Shown piece after piece: positions 29,101 through 38,271 of a DNA stretch of 64,000 nt (its first letter is position 1; every line of letters starts with the position of its first letter). The position numbers were made by a program, and so were the translations under genes. The stretch is taken from the NCBI GenBank assembly GCA_016887505.1, contig CP069393.1:2317001-2381000 (forward strand), given 5' to 3'. Origin of the DNA: Clostridia bacterium. Its GTDB lineage: Bacteria > Bacillota > TC1 > UBA5767. The notes under the pieces were generated by a model that saw nothing but the letters and a program-made list of their open reading frames with translations, searched no databases and had not been told where the DNA came from.

Positions 29101-30216
29101 ATGAAAATTCTCCATATTAATTCATATTATAATGGTAGTATATTTTATAAGAATTTATATGATCAACAAGAAAAAAATGGACTAGATATAAGTGTTTTTG
29201 TTCCTGTTGCGCATCCTTTTGAAAGTAGTGACGATTTCGGAAGGTATACAAGGGTAAGTGCAAATCATTCAAAGCGTGACAGGCTATTCTTTCATTTAAA
29301 GCATAATAAAATTTATAAAGATATTACTAAAAAATATGATATTGAAAAATACTCCATAATACATGCACATTCGCTGTTCTCCAATGGGTATATTGCCATG
29401 AAACTCAAACAGAATTTTGGTGTACCGTATATCGTTGCCGTTAGAAATACAGACGTTAATGTTTTCTTTAATCGTATGCTTCACTTGAGAAAAATGGGAA
29501 TAAACATATTAACAGAAGCAGAGAAGATAATTTTTCTGTCTAAACCGTATCGAGATCTGGTTATAGAAAAATATGTACCCAATAATCTAAAACAAGAAAT
29601 ATATAAGAAAGTATCCGTTATACCAAATGGAATAGATGACTTCTGGTTTCAGGAAAGCGGTATAAAAAAAACGGTTGTAGATAAAAATGACTTAAAACTT
29701 CTTTATGTTGGCACAATTGATAAAAATAAGAATATCGAAACTACCTTGAAGGCAATAGAGATTTTACAACAAAAGGATTATAAGATTGCATTTACGGTAG
29801 TTGGAAAAATAAAAGATGAAAACATTTATAATCTAATAAAGAACATACCATATGTGCATTACATTACCCCTAAACCAAAGGAAAAACTCATAGAAATATA
29901 TAGAAGTAATGATATATTTGTAATGCCATCCATTACAGAGACATTTGGTTTGGTTTACGCTGAAGCAATGAGTCAAGGATTGCCTGTAATATACAGTAGA
30001 GGACAGGGGTTTGATCAACAATTTAGTGAGGGACTGGTAGGGTATCCTGTGAATTGTTATGATGCGGAAGAAATAGCGGAAAAAATAGAGAAAATTATTT
30101 ATCATTACGAATCCATTAGAAATGCCTGCTTGGAAAAATATACTGAATTCAATTGGGAAAATATTACAAAAAAATATTTGCGATTGTACGACGAGACTAT
30201 ACATAAAAATTCATAA
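29101..30216 (+). CDS. Glycosyltransferase, GT4
   Basis: A 371-residue GT-B transferase. The N-terminus MKILHINSYYNGSIFYKNLY and VAVRNTDVNVFF acceptor-side segment are followed by LLYVGTIDKNKNIETTLKAI and FVMPSITETFGLVYAEAMSQGLPVIYS, which carries the conserved E-x7-E donor motif. It starts 18 bases after the dehydrogenase behind GAAAGAGG, so the two are in one operon. Sugar specificity is unknown. Confidence 0.88.
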   Translation: MKILHINSYYNGSIFYKNLYDQQEKNGLDISVFVPVAHPFESSDDFGRYTRVSANHSKRDRLFFHLKHNKIYKDITKKYDIEKYSIIHAHSLFSNGYIAMKLKQNFGVPYIVAVRNTDVNVFFNRMLHLRKMGINILTEAEKIIFLSKPYRDLVIEKYVPNNLKQEIYKKVSVIPNGIDDFWFQESGIKKTVVDKNDLKLLYVGTIDKNKNIETTLKAIEILQQKDYKIAFTVVGKIKDENIYNLIKNIPYVHYITPKPKEKLIEIYRSNDIFVMPSITETFGLVYAEAMSQGLPVIYSRGQGFDQQFSEGLVGYPVNCYDAEEIAEKIEKIIYHYESIRNACLEKYTEFNWENITKKYLRLYDETIHKNS

Positions 30217-30532
30217 GATTTATATAGGAATTCTTTCATGCTATTGACTTATTACTGGATTTTATAGAGGCCAATCTATTGGAAAATATGGATACATATA
30301 TTTACTATTTAGATTAATAATAAATATATACCTTACTTCGAGCTACTTAGGTGTTTGGGGATTATTCTTTTCGTTATTCCACTAGGGTTTTCCTTGCAGG
30401 GATAGATAACAAGGAAGAGAACAGTAGTTACTAGCAATACGGGTATGCTGATATGATAGCTGTGTTTATTTCGGCAAGCGTTAGACAGATAAAAACACTT
30501 CTATACCGATAAGATATAGTAGGAGGCGAGCT
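30217..30532. other. Intergenic region
   Basis: No gene and no strong terminator. The only structure I see is an imperfect CCTTG/CAAGG pair near 30390-30414. A promoter for the following glycosyltransferase is expected here but none stands out. Confidence 0.35.
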
Positions 30533-31468
30533 ATGCATTTTTCCATAATAACTCCAGCTTATAACGCAGAAAAATTTATTGTTCGAGGTATTGAAAGTGT
30601 GTTAAATCAAACCTTTGATGACTTTGAACTTATTGTTGTTGATGATGGTTCCAATGACCAGACATTAGAACGTTTAAAAACCATAAACGATGAACGACTT
30701 GTGGTCATTTCTCAAAGCAATAAAGGGGTTTCGGTTGCTAGAAACACAGGTATCAGTCATGCACGTGGAGAGTTTATTTGTTTTTTAGATGCGGATGATG
30801 AATACCGGCCCAATCATTTGGAACACTTGGCTGGGTTGATAACGAAAAATCCTTCAAGAAATTTTTTTGCAACCAGGTTCTGCGTTAGCTTGCGAACAAA
30901 TAGTAATGGTATTGTCATGCCCCATACTACAGGGGAGGTTACCTATTATGAGGATGCGGTCAGGTGGACGCTAAAAGATAATAAAAAGATATGGACAGGT
31001 TGCGTTTGTATAAGGCGTAAAATGTTTGAGAAATACGGTGTGTTTGAGCCGGGTGTTAAATTGGGCGAAGATATTGATATGTGGAGAAGGGTTTATGCGC
31101 ATACTGGAGTTGTATACAGCGATATGGTTACCGTTCAGCGTAACCGAGATGGTAGCGAAGCGACAAAAGATTATACACGAAAATACGAGGTTGACCCTTT
31201 AAATCGTATGCCGATGTTTTTGAGGGATGATACGATTTCAGACAACATAAAGGAAAGCTTAAAAACGAAATATGAATTTACGAAGCTTCAGGTTGTTCGG
31301 TCTTACTTAGTGGATGGTAAAAAGAAAAAAGCTAGGCAAAAAATGGGCGAAGTGGATATCAGTAGAATTCCTAGGAAAAGATTAATGATTACCTATTTTT
31401 GCTTTTGTATTCCATCCAGGACAATTCGATGGTATATAAATAGGAAAAATAGAGGAATATATGAATAG
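30533..31468 (+). CDS. Glycosyltransferase, GT2
   Basis: A 311-residue GT-A family-2 transferase. The hallmark N-terminus FSIITPAYNAEKFIVRGIESVLNQ with VVDDGSNDQT and the FLDADDE metal-binding motif near residues 82-88 are present, as is LGEDIDMWRRV (the ED catalytic pair). ATG 30533 has TAGGAGG upstream. It stands alone, with gaps on both sides. It may extend or decorate the surface glycan. Confidence 0.88.
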   Translation: MHFSIITPAYNAEKFIVRGIESVLNQTFDDFELIVVDDGSNDQTLERLKTINDERLVVISQSNKGVSVARNTGISHARGEFICFLDADDEYRPNHLEHLAGLITKNPSRNFFATRFCVSLRTNSNGIVMPHTTGEVTYYEDAVRWTLKDNKKIWTGCVCIRRKMFEKYGVFEPGVKLGEDIDMWRRVYAHTGVVYSDMVTVQRNRDGSEATKDYTRKYEVDPLNRMPMFLRDDTISDNIKESLKTKYEFTKLQVVRSYLVDGKKKKARQKMGEVDISRIPRKRLMITYFCFCIPSRTIRWYINRKNRGIYE

Positions 31469-31670
31469 GTGTTTTATGTCAGAATTAGAGTTAAGTCTAT
31501 TTTGAGTGTAAATTCCTTGGATTCGGATACTGTTTGCTAGTAGATACCCATCTCGAAGTACTTATAACCAGGCTAACGTTTTTCATTGTGTTCTATGAAC
31601 AAAGTTCAGATGAGACGGACGATGGAAGAACATTTGAGAAGCTTCGGATAACACTCTTATGACGGCAGGC

Positions 31671-31708
31671 CGTCCCCATTCCCTTTCGCAGGAAAGTAGA
31701 TGGGGACG
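31671..31708 (+). terminator. Strong hairpin, weak or no U-tract
   Basis: CGTCCCCAT pairs with ATGGGGACG, and inside it CTTTC pairs with GAAAG. It is followed by CTACCTCTTT rather than a T-run. It could end the glycosyltransferase transcript or be a leader structure of the ligase-like gene. Confidence 0.5.
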
Positions 31709-31764
31709 CTACCTCTTTGGCCGATTTACGTGTATATTAGACAGGTATTCTTAGTTTGCATCAT

Positions 31765-31782
31765 CGTCCCACCTAGTGGGAT
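31765..31782 (+). promoter_or_regulatory. Conserved leader hairpin before O-antigen-ligase-like gene, copy 1
   Basis: CGTCCCACCTAGTGGGAT contains a TCCCAC/GTGGGA stem with a CTA loop, 20 bases before the ATG and just upstream of the GGGAGG ribosome site. The same 18-mer with one change is found at the same place before the paralogue at 45611. Confidence 0.55.
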
Positions 31783-31802
31783 ACCTAGCGGGAGGAAGAA
31801 AC

Positions 31803-33071
31803 ATGAACGGGCAATCGGCTAAACTACGCTTAGAATGGATTTTGGTTGCGGCACTCACCATCCTGCCGTGTATCAACTACGCGGCGCAATATAGTAATTT
31901 GTTTCATTCAACCAGAACATTTGGTCTAAACATTGCAACAGTTTTTATTATGATTGTCGTTTTTCAGCAACGCCGGAATATAGGCGACTTGATTCAGTTG
32001 GATCGTATAAATATTCTGTTAGCAGTTTATTTTGGACTCTTGCTGGTATCGCTGTTTTTTACTGAAAATGTGCTTATTGCTATTGTTGGTAAGATATTAC
32101 GTGACGAAGGCCTCATCGCTATCCTTATGTACCTTCTGCTATTTCTCGTAGCCAGAAATATAGACAAGCCTGATGGGAAAATCTATAAGGCTCTGCTTAT
32201 CATAGCCACCATCTTTGCCTTTTATGGAATATTCCAATACGTTGGGATAGAGTTTTTTCGAGAAGGAACAATGGCCAGAACCAGAAGCGAATCCATCTTC
32301 GAGAATCCAAATTTTTACGGATCCTACCTCGTCTTAATGCTACCCCTTGCCATAGACCTATATCTACGGAAAAAAAGCAGATGGGGGTTAGTGGTGTACG
32401 CAATCCTGCTGTTTACCCTGCTTGCGACCATGACCAGGGGAAGCTGGATTGGTGGTTGTTTAGGTTTGGTATTCTATGGCCTACTTTGGATAAAAAAGAG
32501 GGGCGGACTTAAAGTAGACCTAAAACGATACCTCTGCATCGTGTTAGTGAGTCTTCTGGTCATGGGTGGTTTCAATGCCCTTTCTGGAGGACGCTTCCAA
32601 GAACGCTTCCAATCCATCAATGAGGAAAGCATGAAAGTTCTGGCTCCAGAAGGCGTCGAAACTAAGGATGTACCGGCGAGAGCCTTCATCTGGAAAGGCG
32701 TAATACAACTAATTAAAGAAAGACCACTAACTGGTTACGGCATAGAAAATCTAGCACCTGCATTTAGTAAAAAATTTGATGAAGAGATTATGGAGTATTT
32801 CGGTGGCCCTGACATCATTGACCGAGCCCACAACGAATATCTCCACATAGCCGTAAGCAGCGGAATACCCTCTCTACTGGTCTACCTGCTTTTCATAGGC
32901 CATATTTTGTGGGTGGCTGGACATAGAATCAGGAAAAGGCCCGATTTACTGCCCTTCTTTGCTGCGGTAGTTGGCTATCTCATACAAGCTTCCTTCAACA
33001 TCAGCGTGGTAACCGTAGCCTATGTATTTTGGATTTTCCTGGGATTTATCAGCTCTTACAAACGAGTATAA
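31803..33071 (+). CDS. O-antigen-ligase/Wzy-like membrane protein, copy 1
   Basis: About 422 residues with roughly twelve transmembrane helices. A large central extracytoplasmic loop ends in RPLTGYGIENLAP and IIDRAHNEYLHIAVSSGIPSLLVYL, the conserved WaaL/Wzy_C signature (the His in RAHNEYL is diagnostic). Such proteins join or polymerise lipid-linked glycans, or glycosylate pilins or other surface proteins, outside the membrane. The start at 31803 is supported by GGGAGG; an upstream in-frame ATG at 31776 is not. A close paralogue lies at 45611-46915. It stands alone in its transcript. Confidence 0.87.
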   Translation: MNGQSAKLRLEWILVAALTILPCINYAAQYSNLFHSTRTFGLNIATVFIMIVVFQQRRNIGDLIQLDRINILLAVYFGLLLVSLFFTENVLIAIVGKILRDEGLIAILMYLLLFLVARNIDKPDGKIYKALLIIATIFAFYGIFQYVGIEFFREGTMARTRSESIFENPNFYGSYLVLMLPLAIDLYLRKKSRWGLVVYAILLFTLLATMTRGSWIGGCLGLVFYGLLWIKKRGGLKVDLKRYLCIVLVSLLVMGGFNALSGGRFQERFQSINEESMKVLAPEGVETKDVPARAFIWKGVIQLIKERPLTGYGIENLAPAFSKKFDEEIMEYFGGPDIIDRAHNEYLHIAVSSGIPSLLVYLLFIGHILWVAGHRIRKRPDLLPFFAAVVGYLIQASFNISVVTVAYVFWIFLGFISSYKRV

Positions 33072-33251
33072 GGGGGGCAACCGTTTGCCAATCAGTGGAA
33101 AAGTCTTTGCCTGGAAGAAAAAAGTGTGAGAAAATGGACTTATGGATGGGAAATTATCCTAAATACCGGATGAATATAGTGTATATGAGATAAATAGGGG
33201 CTAAAATAGGTATATAAGTCGGTTTATATATCAAATATAGGATAGCCGCTA

Positions 33252-33279
33252 TTGACAAAATGACATTAAGTGATAATAT
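33252..33279 (+). promoter_or_regulatory. Candidate sigma-A promoter of the XRE-cupin regulator
   Basis: TTGACA at 33252-33257 and TAATAT at 33274-33279 with a 16-base spacer, about 20 bases before the ribosome site of the regulator. The -35 box is perfect and the -10 box moderate. Confidence 0.55.
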
Positions 33280-33297
33280 CGTAAGAAAGGAGAGATT

Positions 33298-33870
33298 GTG
33301 AAAAATAGCATTAATGTAGGTCGCAAATTGAAAATGTTGCGTTCACTTCACAAAATATCTCTAAAAAAACTGGCGGAAGAAACTGGCATGAGCTACTCCT
33401 ATTTATGGGGACTCGAAAATGATAAGCACTCCATTTCTGTAACCAACCTGCAACGGTTGTCGGAGTATTTTGATGTAGATCTAATCTACTTCTTGGGTAG
33501 CAGCCAAGACTCTAAATCCGTCTATATTGCTAAAGAAGACATAAATGAAGTTATTACGGAAGACAATGTATCGTTCAAATGCATCACTGACAATGTGAAA
33601 AGCCGCCTGCAAGTGACTTTAGTAGAACTTCCGAAAGATTCTCCTTCCGAAAGACATATCCATCATCATGATGAAGGAGAAGAATTTATAACAGTAATAT
33701 CTGGAGAGCTACATGTCATTTTAGGGGACGAGGAATATGAGTTGGGACCGGGGGATTCGGTATTGTTTGAATCCAAGACGGACCACGTAATCTTCACCAA
33801 AAGCAAAGCGGCCACTTTCTATCTGGTTGTGACGCCGCCATATGGGTCACATCTTTTGAATGGGATATAA
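33298..33870 (+). CDS. XRE-family transcriptional regulator with C-terminal cupin sensor
   Basis: A 190-residue protein. The N-terminal Cro/C1 helix-turn-helix (about 5-62, LKMLRSLHKISLKKLAEETGMSYSYLWGLEND) binds DNA; the cupin domain (about 85-185) has ERHIHHHDEGEEF metal ligands and GPGDSVLFESKTDHV, and presumably senses a small ligand. GTG 33298 has AAAGGAGA upstream. It is followed by a strong terminator and then the selenoprotein operon. Regulators of this type commonly control adjacent amine or amino-acid catabolic genes, so control of 34076-39441 is likely but inferred. Confidence 0.9.
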   Translation: MKNSINVGRKLKMLRSLHKISLKKLAEETGMSYSYLWGLENDKHSISVTNLQRLSEYFDVDLIYFLGSSQDSKSVYIAKEDINEVITEDNVSFKCITDNVKSRLQVTLVELPKDSPSERHIHHHDEGEEFITVISGELHVILGDEEYELGPGDSVLFESKTDHVIFTKSKAATFYLVVTPPYGSHLLNGI

Positions 33871-33882
33871 CATTGCATATTG

Positions 33883-33914
33883 GGCATGAGACGATTTTCG
33901 TCTCATGCCTTTTT
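33883..33914 (+). terminator. Rho-independent terminator
   Basis: GGCATGAGACG / CGTCTCATGCC with an ATTTT loop and TTTTT tail. It separates the regulator transcript from the reductase operon. Confidence 0.92.
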
Positions 33915-34075
33915 ATATGGGCCTAAGATAGGTCAATATTCAAGCGTGGATTTATTTGTTGTTGCACTGTGTTTGTTTTGGAAACGAGAAGCTATTGCAT
34001 GTCTGTGGGGGACTGTAATCTTCACGGTATTCTACTTGGAAAAGTAATAGTAAAAATTGTTTTTAGGAGGCACAT

Positions 34076-35410
34076 ATGAGTGAAAAAATAGCGCTCGCCT
34101 ACATAAACCAGTTCTATGCTGGTATAGGTGGCGAAGACAAGGCAGATGTGGGATTCATGGAATTCGACGGTGCCAAAGGACCAGGCATTGGCATGCAAGG
34201 CATGTGGAAAGACGAAATGTCCATTGCTGCCACAGTGGCTTGCGGTGACAACTTTGTCAACAACGAGGAAAAATTCCCCGAGGTTGCGGCCCAAATTGAT
34301 ACTGTAATTGAACGAGTAAAACCAGACGTATTCATATCCGGTCCGGCATTCAATGCTGGACGCTATGGGGTAGCCTGCGCTAGAGTGGCAGACTACGTTA
34401 GAACGAAGCATGGAATTCCTAGTGTAAGCGCCATGTACTACGAAAATCCTGCAGTGGCCATGTATGTAAAAGACAACTACATCGTAGCTACACCAGAAAC
34501 AGCAGCTGGTATGAGAAAAGTTTTACCGACTTTTGCAGCACTAGCCCTAAAGCTTGCCAAAAAAGAAAAGATAGGACCTGCACGTAAGGAAGGATATCTT
34601 CCAACCGGCCATCGCTACAACGAGTACCACGAAAAGACCGGTGCAGAGCGTGTGGTAGACATTCTCCTGAAGAAACTCAATGGTGAAGAATACGTGACGG
34701 AAGTACCACAACGCGCTTTCGAGATGATTCCTCCAAGCCCGGCAATTAAGGAATTGAATGAAACCAACATTGGTCTAATTACTTCCGGTGGCTTGGTTCC
34801 CAAGGGTAACCCGGACCATCTCAAACAAGCCTTCTCCGTAGACTATGGCTCTTACGATATCACCGGTATGGATAGCTTAGTAAAGGGTGAATTCATCTCC
34901 ATTCATGGCGGTTTCGATACGACGGTAGTAGACGATGACCCCAACCGAGTTGTGGCCTTGGATGCCATGCGTAGCTTGGAAAAAGAAGGAGTCTTCAACA
35001 AATTGCATAACCGATTCCTTTCTACGGCCGGTGTAGGCACCAATGTAGAAAGCGCCAAAGATATTGGCTCCAGGATGGCTAAGGAACTACTCGACAGTGG
35101 TGTCCAAGCGGCTATTCTAACTTCCACTTGAGGAACCTGTACTCGTTGCGTGTCAACGATTTCTAAGGAACTAGACAGGAAGAACATACCCAACGTAGTT
35201 ATTACGGCCTTTACTTCTATCGCGCAGAACGTAGGTGCAAACCGCATTGTATTTGGTGGCGACTTTACACACCCGGTGGGAGATCCTAGTTTACCCATCG
35301 AGCGTGAGAAAGCCTACCGCAAGCGGGTAATTGAAAAAGCCCTGTTTGCCCTGGGTGAAGATGTAGTCGGACCGACCATCTTCAACGTAGAAGAAAGTAA
35401 GGAGGCCTAG
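34076..35410 (+). CDS. Selenocysteine-containing GrdB-like reductase subunit (glycine/sarcosine/betaine reductase component B family)
   Basis: A 444-residue selenoprotein read through an in-frame UGA at 35129-35131 (Sec352). The text around it, ILTST-U-GTCTRC, is the U-x-x-C-x-x-C active site of GrdB/GrdF/GrdH. Downstream ANRIVFGGDFTHPVGDP also matches the family, so the two frames on either side of the UGA are one gene. In known enzymes this subunit reductively cleaves the C-N bond of glycine, sarcosine or betaine. ATG 34076 follows TTAGGAGG. The gene starts an operon with a GrdE-like subunit and two dehydrogenases. No grdA, grdC or grdD is seen, so the substrate is open and may be new. Confidence 0.9.
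35129..35159 (+). promoter_or_regulatory. UGA selenocysteine codon with SECIS-like hairpin
   Basis: UGA at 35129-35131 is followed after 11 bases by TCGTTG (35143-35148), loop CGTGT, and CAACGA (35154-35159), a perfect 6-bp hairpin. Bacterial SECIS elements lie just 3' of the UGA, with the loop roughly 15-35 bases away and G/U bases in a small loop; this one fits. It is evidence for SelB-dependent readthrough. Confidence 0.75.
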
Positions 35411-35411
35411 C

Positions 35412-36722
35412 ATGAAATTAACTAGAAGATATTACGATGTAACGGATGCAGCCTTCGGCGAGAAGAACAGTTTTAAAGACGGCAAGCTAGTTATAAACAA
35501 GGCTGCTCTACTGAGTGAACTAGAAGCATCCATGAAGAGCATCGAGTCCATCGACTTCGAACTCGTAAAACCTGGAGAAAATACCAGGATTATCCATGTA
35601 CTCGACGCCATTGCCCCCATGATCAAGGTTGAGGGACAAGGAAAACAGTATTCCGGATTTTTCGGACGTCCGAATACCTGTGGTGATGGCATAACCAATA
35701 TGTTGCGAGGCTTTGCCGTTATCGAAAGTGCGCCCCTGCCTTGGGACGACAGCAGCGCAAGCTCAGGCCTTTTGTATCCCCGGGATGCCATTATGGATAT
35801 GCAGGGACCCATTGCCGGATTTTCACCCTTCAGCGAGACTGTCAATCTAGTAATCAAGTATGAGCTCACCGATGGAAAGTCTTCCGCGGAATACGATGCA
35901 GATATCCGTTTGTGCGGACTTAAAGTGGCAGAAATTCTAGCCACTTTAACCTTAGGACTGGAACCGGTAGAAGAAGAGCTGTTCAGCATAGATGAAGTCA
36001 ATGAAGAACTGCCAGGTGTAGTACTGGTATGGCAATGCCAAAACCAGGGCGTTTATTCCAACACCTATCTCTATGGCAAGAGTATAGACAATCTAGTGCC
36101 CACGCTCCTGCATCCCAACGAAATGCTAGACGGATGTGTAGTCAGTGGAAACTATGTATGGCCAGCCTTCAAGGTACCGACCTATCTGCACGTTAATCAT
36201 CCTATTGTTTTGGAGCTATATAGGCAACACGGCAAGACCATCAATTTCAAGGGAGTTATTTTTGCCAGAAGCCACCAGCCGACCAACTGGGACAAGGAAC
36301 GTTGTGCCAACTTCAATGTTAAGATTGCGCACTACCTAGGTGCCAAAGGTTTGGTTATGGCTTGGGAAGGTGGCGGCAACGCAGCAGTGGATGGTATGCT
36401 AACCATTCAGGCTGCAGAAAAATCCGGCATCAAGGCCTCAACAATCACCTTCGAATTTGGTGGTGAAGACGGCACAGAAGGTATTTTATTAGTAGACGAC
36501 GTGCCAGAAGCAGACGCTGTTATCAGTGGCGGAAGCATTGAGAAGACCTACACACTGCCTAAGGTAGACCGGGTAGTTGGCGGTGACACACTTAGATTAA
36601 ACAAAGAGTCGGGCGGATTCTTCCCTCCGGCAGAGGATGAGATTACATTTGATACGACGACACAGCTCTATTGCTCAGGTAACCAAGCGGCACATAGCAA
36701 ACTGTTCGCGGAATCCTACTAG
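35412..36722 (+). CDS. GrdE-like reductase component B subunit with altered processing site
   Basis: A 436-residue partner of the selenoprotein. The family opening (GEKNSFKDGKLVINKAALL), KVEGQGKQYSGFFG, the DGCVVSGN segment near 240-247, and VNHPIVLELYRQHGKTINFKGVI follow known GrdE/GrdG/GrdI proteins. Those are made as proproteins cut at an Asn-Cys bond to leave a pyruvoyl group. Here Asn247 is followed by Tyr248, so the standard cysteine is absent; Cys242 lies nearby but not in an Asn-Cys pair. Starts two bases after the upstream stop behind AAGGAGG. If unprocessed, its chemistry must differ. Confidence 0.87.
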   Translation: MKLTRRYYDVTDAAFGEKNSFKDGKLVINKAALLSELEASMKSIESIDFELVKPGENTRIIHVLDAIAPMIKVEGQGKQYSGFFGRPNTCGDGITNMLRGFAVIESAPLPWDDSSASSGLLYPRDAIMDMQGPIAGFSPFSETVNLVIKYELTDGKSSAEYDADIRLCGLKVAEILATLTLGLEPVEEELFSIDEVNEELPGVVLVWQCQNQGVYSNTYLYGKSIDNLVPTLLHPNEMLDGCVVSGNYVWPAFKVPTYLHVNHPIVLELYRQHGKTINFKGVIFARSHQPTNWDKERCANFNVKIAHYLGAKGLVMAWEGGGNAAVDGMLTIQAAEKSGIKASTITFEFGGEDGTEGILLVDDVPEADAVISGGSIEKTYTLPKVDRVVGGDTLRLNKESGGFFPPAEDEITFDTTTQLYCSGNQAAHSKLFAESY

Positions 36723-36733
36723 GGGGTAATTAT

Positions 36734-38230
36734 ATGGATCCATATCAATATATTAAAAAAGAACCGTACAAGATGTATATCGACGGCCAATGGGTCGCCT
36801 CAGAAAGTAAAGAAACCTTTGATATTATTAACCCAGCGGTGAACGAGGTATTTGCAACAGCCTATAAGGGCTCCGAAAAAGATGCCCAAAAGGCCATTCT
36901 CGCAGCCAGGAAGGCCTACGATGAAGGACCTTGGGCTGGTATGACCCATCATGAACGTAGCGAACTGCTGTTCAAGGTTAGAGACTTGCTGGCCAAGAGA
37001 CAAGAAGAGTTTGCCTGCATAGAAACACTAGATTGTGGCAAACTCTATCCCAGCGTACTCTACTATGAAATCCAACAGGCCCTGGATGGATTTGCTTACA
37101 GTGCCGGAAACGCCAGACATCTAGAAGGCAAGGTGGTACCGGTAGACGGCGGTGGCAATAACTTCAACTACGTCACTTGGGAACCCTGCGGGGTAGTCGG
37201 CGAGATTCTCCCCTGGAATGGTCCCTTGATGATGGGAGCCCAGAAGATTTCAGCCATTTTGGCGGCCGGCAATACGGTCGTAGTGAAGCCGAGCTCATGG
37301 GCATCCCTATCCATGTTGGTCATTGCGGAAGTATTCCATGAAGCAGGATTTCCACCGGGCGTATTCAATGTGATTACCGGTTCCGGTCAGGTCGTGGGAG
37401 ATGCACTGGTTAAGAGCCCACTAGTGGACATGGTTTCCATGACAGGCGGTACAGAGACGGGAGAACAGATTATCCGTAGCTCTGCAGATACCATCAAGAA
37501 GATTGCTCTGGAATTGGGTGGCAAAAGCCCGCACATCATCTTCGACGACGTAGACCTTGATGATGCAGCCAAATGGGCTGTGTTCGGATTCACCTTGAAC
37601 TCAGGCCAGGTCTGCGTATCCGGCACCAGGGTCATCGTGCATGAAAACATCTATGAGGACTTGCTGGCACGCATGAAAACTGTTTGTGAGAACTTTGTAC
37701 CAGGCAACGGTTTCGACTATGAGAAGGGTGTAAACTTTTCTTCCCTGATTTCCAAGGAACATGCAGAGACGGTCAGAGGATTCATTGAGTCTGGAATTGA
37801 AGATAAGGCAAGACTAGTATGTGGCGGAACACACTTTGAAGGCTTAGAAGGCCAAGACAACAATTTTGTACCAGCAACCATCTTTGCCGATGTGACGCCA
37901 GACATGAAGATCTTCCAAGAAGAAATTTTTGGACCAGTAGGTTGCGTAACCAAATTCTCCACCGAGGAAGAGGCTGTGAAACTGGCCAATATGACCAAAT
38001 TCGGACTAGCAGGTGGTGTATTCACCAATAGCATCGCCAGAGCCCATAGGGTTGCTGGAAAAATCAAGGCAGGTCAGGTATACGTAAACAGCTACTTCAG
38101 TAAGGGAATGATGGAATCTCCGGGTACCGGTTGGAAACAAAGTGGTGTTGGTGTAGCTGGCATCCATAAGTATATGCATTCAAGAACGGTATTCGTATCC
38201 CTGGAAGATCATCCCCAGGCCCCGCTATAG
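36734..38230 (+). CDS. Aldehyde dehydrogenase, betaine-aldehyde-dehydrogenase-like
   Basis: A 498-residue NAD(P)-dependent aldehyde dehydrogenase. PWNGPLMMGAQKISAIL and KPSSWAS form the nucleotide site; ELGGKSPH holds the general base Glu and GQVCVSGTR the catalytic Cys (about residue 296). Full length and intact. It starts 11 bases after the GrdE-like gene, behind AGGGGG, so it is in the same operon. It may oxidise an aldehyde arising from the reductase substrate or act with the following alcohol dehydrogenase on an alcohol-aldehyde-acid series. The specific substrate is not visible. Confidence 0.9.
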   Translation: MDPYQYIKKEPYKMYIDGQWVASESKETFDIINPAVNEVFATAYKGSEKDAQKAILAARKAYDEGPWAGMTHHERSELLFKVRDLLAKRQEEFACIETLDCGKLYPSVLYYEIQQALDGFAYSAGNARHLEGKVVPVDGGGNNFNYVTWEPCGVVGEILPWNGPLMMGAQKISAILAAGNTVVVKPSSWASLSMLVIAEVFHEAGFPPGVFNVITGSGQVVGDALVKSPLVDMVSMTGGTETGEQIIRSSADTIKKIALELGGKSPHIIFDDVDLDDAAKWAVFGFTLNSGQVCVSGTRVIVHENIYEDLLARMKTVCENFVPGNGFDYEKGVNFSSLISKEHAETVRGFIESGIEDKARLVCGGTHFEGLEGQDNNFVPATIFADVTPDMKIFQEEIFGPVGCVTKFSTEEEAVKLANMTKFGLAGGVFTNSIARAHRVAGKIKAGQVYVNSYFSKGMMESPGTGWKQSGVGVAGIHKYMHSRTVFVSLEDHPQAPL

Positions 38231-38271
38231 AAAACTTCTTAAAATGTAAAGAATAGAAAGGACCAATTGTT

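Larger units (their letters stand above)
31469..31802. other. Intergenic region with two hairpins before the first ligase-like gene
   Basis: No coding region. A strong hairpin lies at 31671-31708 and a small conserved one at 31765-31782; both are listed separately. A promoter probably lies between the first hairpin and 31760 (TATATTAGACAGG), but it is weak by eye. Confidence 0.45.

Noticed and set aside
34006-34040. Sigma-54-like promoter before the selenoprotein operon (TTGG...TTGCAT near 33980-34000)
   Set aside because: The distance between the GG and GC elements is about five bases too long for a -24/-12 promoter.
34076-35410. Reading 34076-35131 and 35150-35410 as two genes, or as a pseudogene with a nonsense mutation
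   Set aside because: The UGA lies exactly at the selenocysteine position of the GrdB family, both sides match the family in the same frame, and a SECIS-like hairpin follows.
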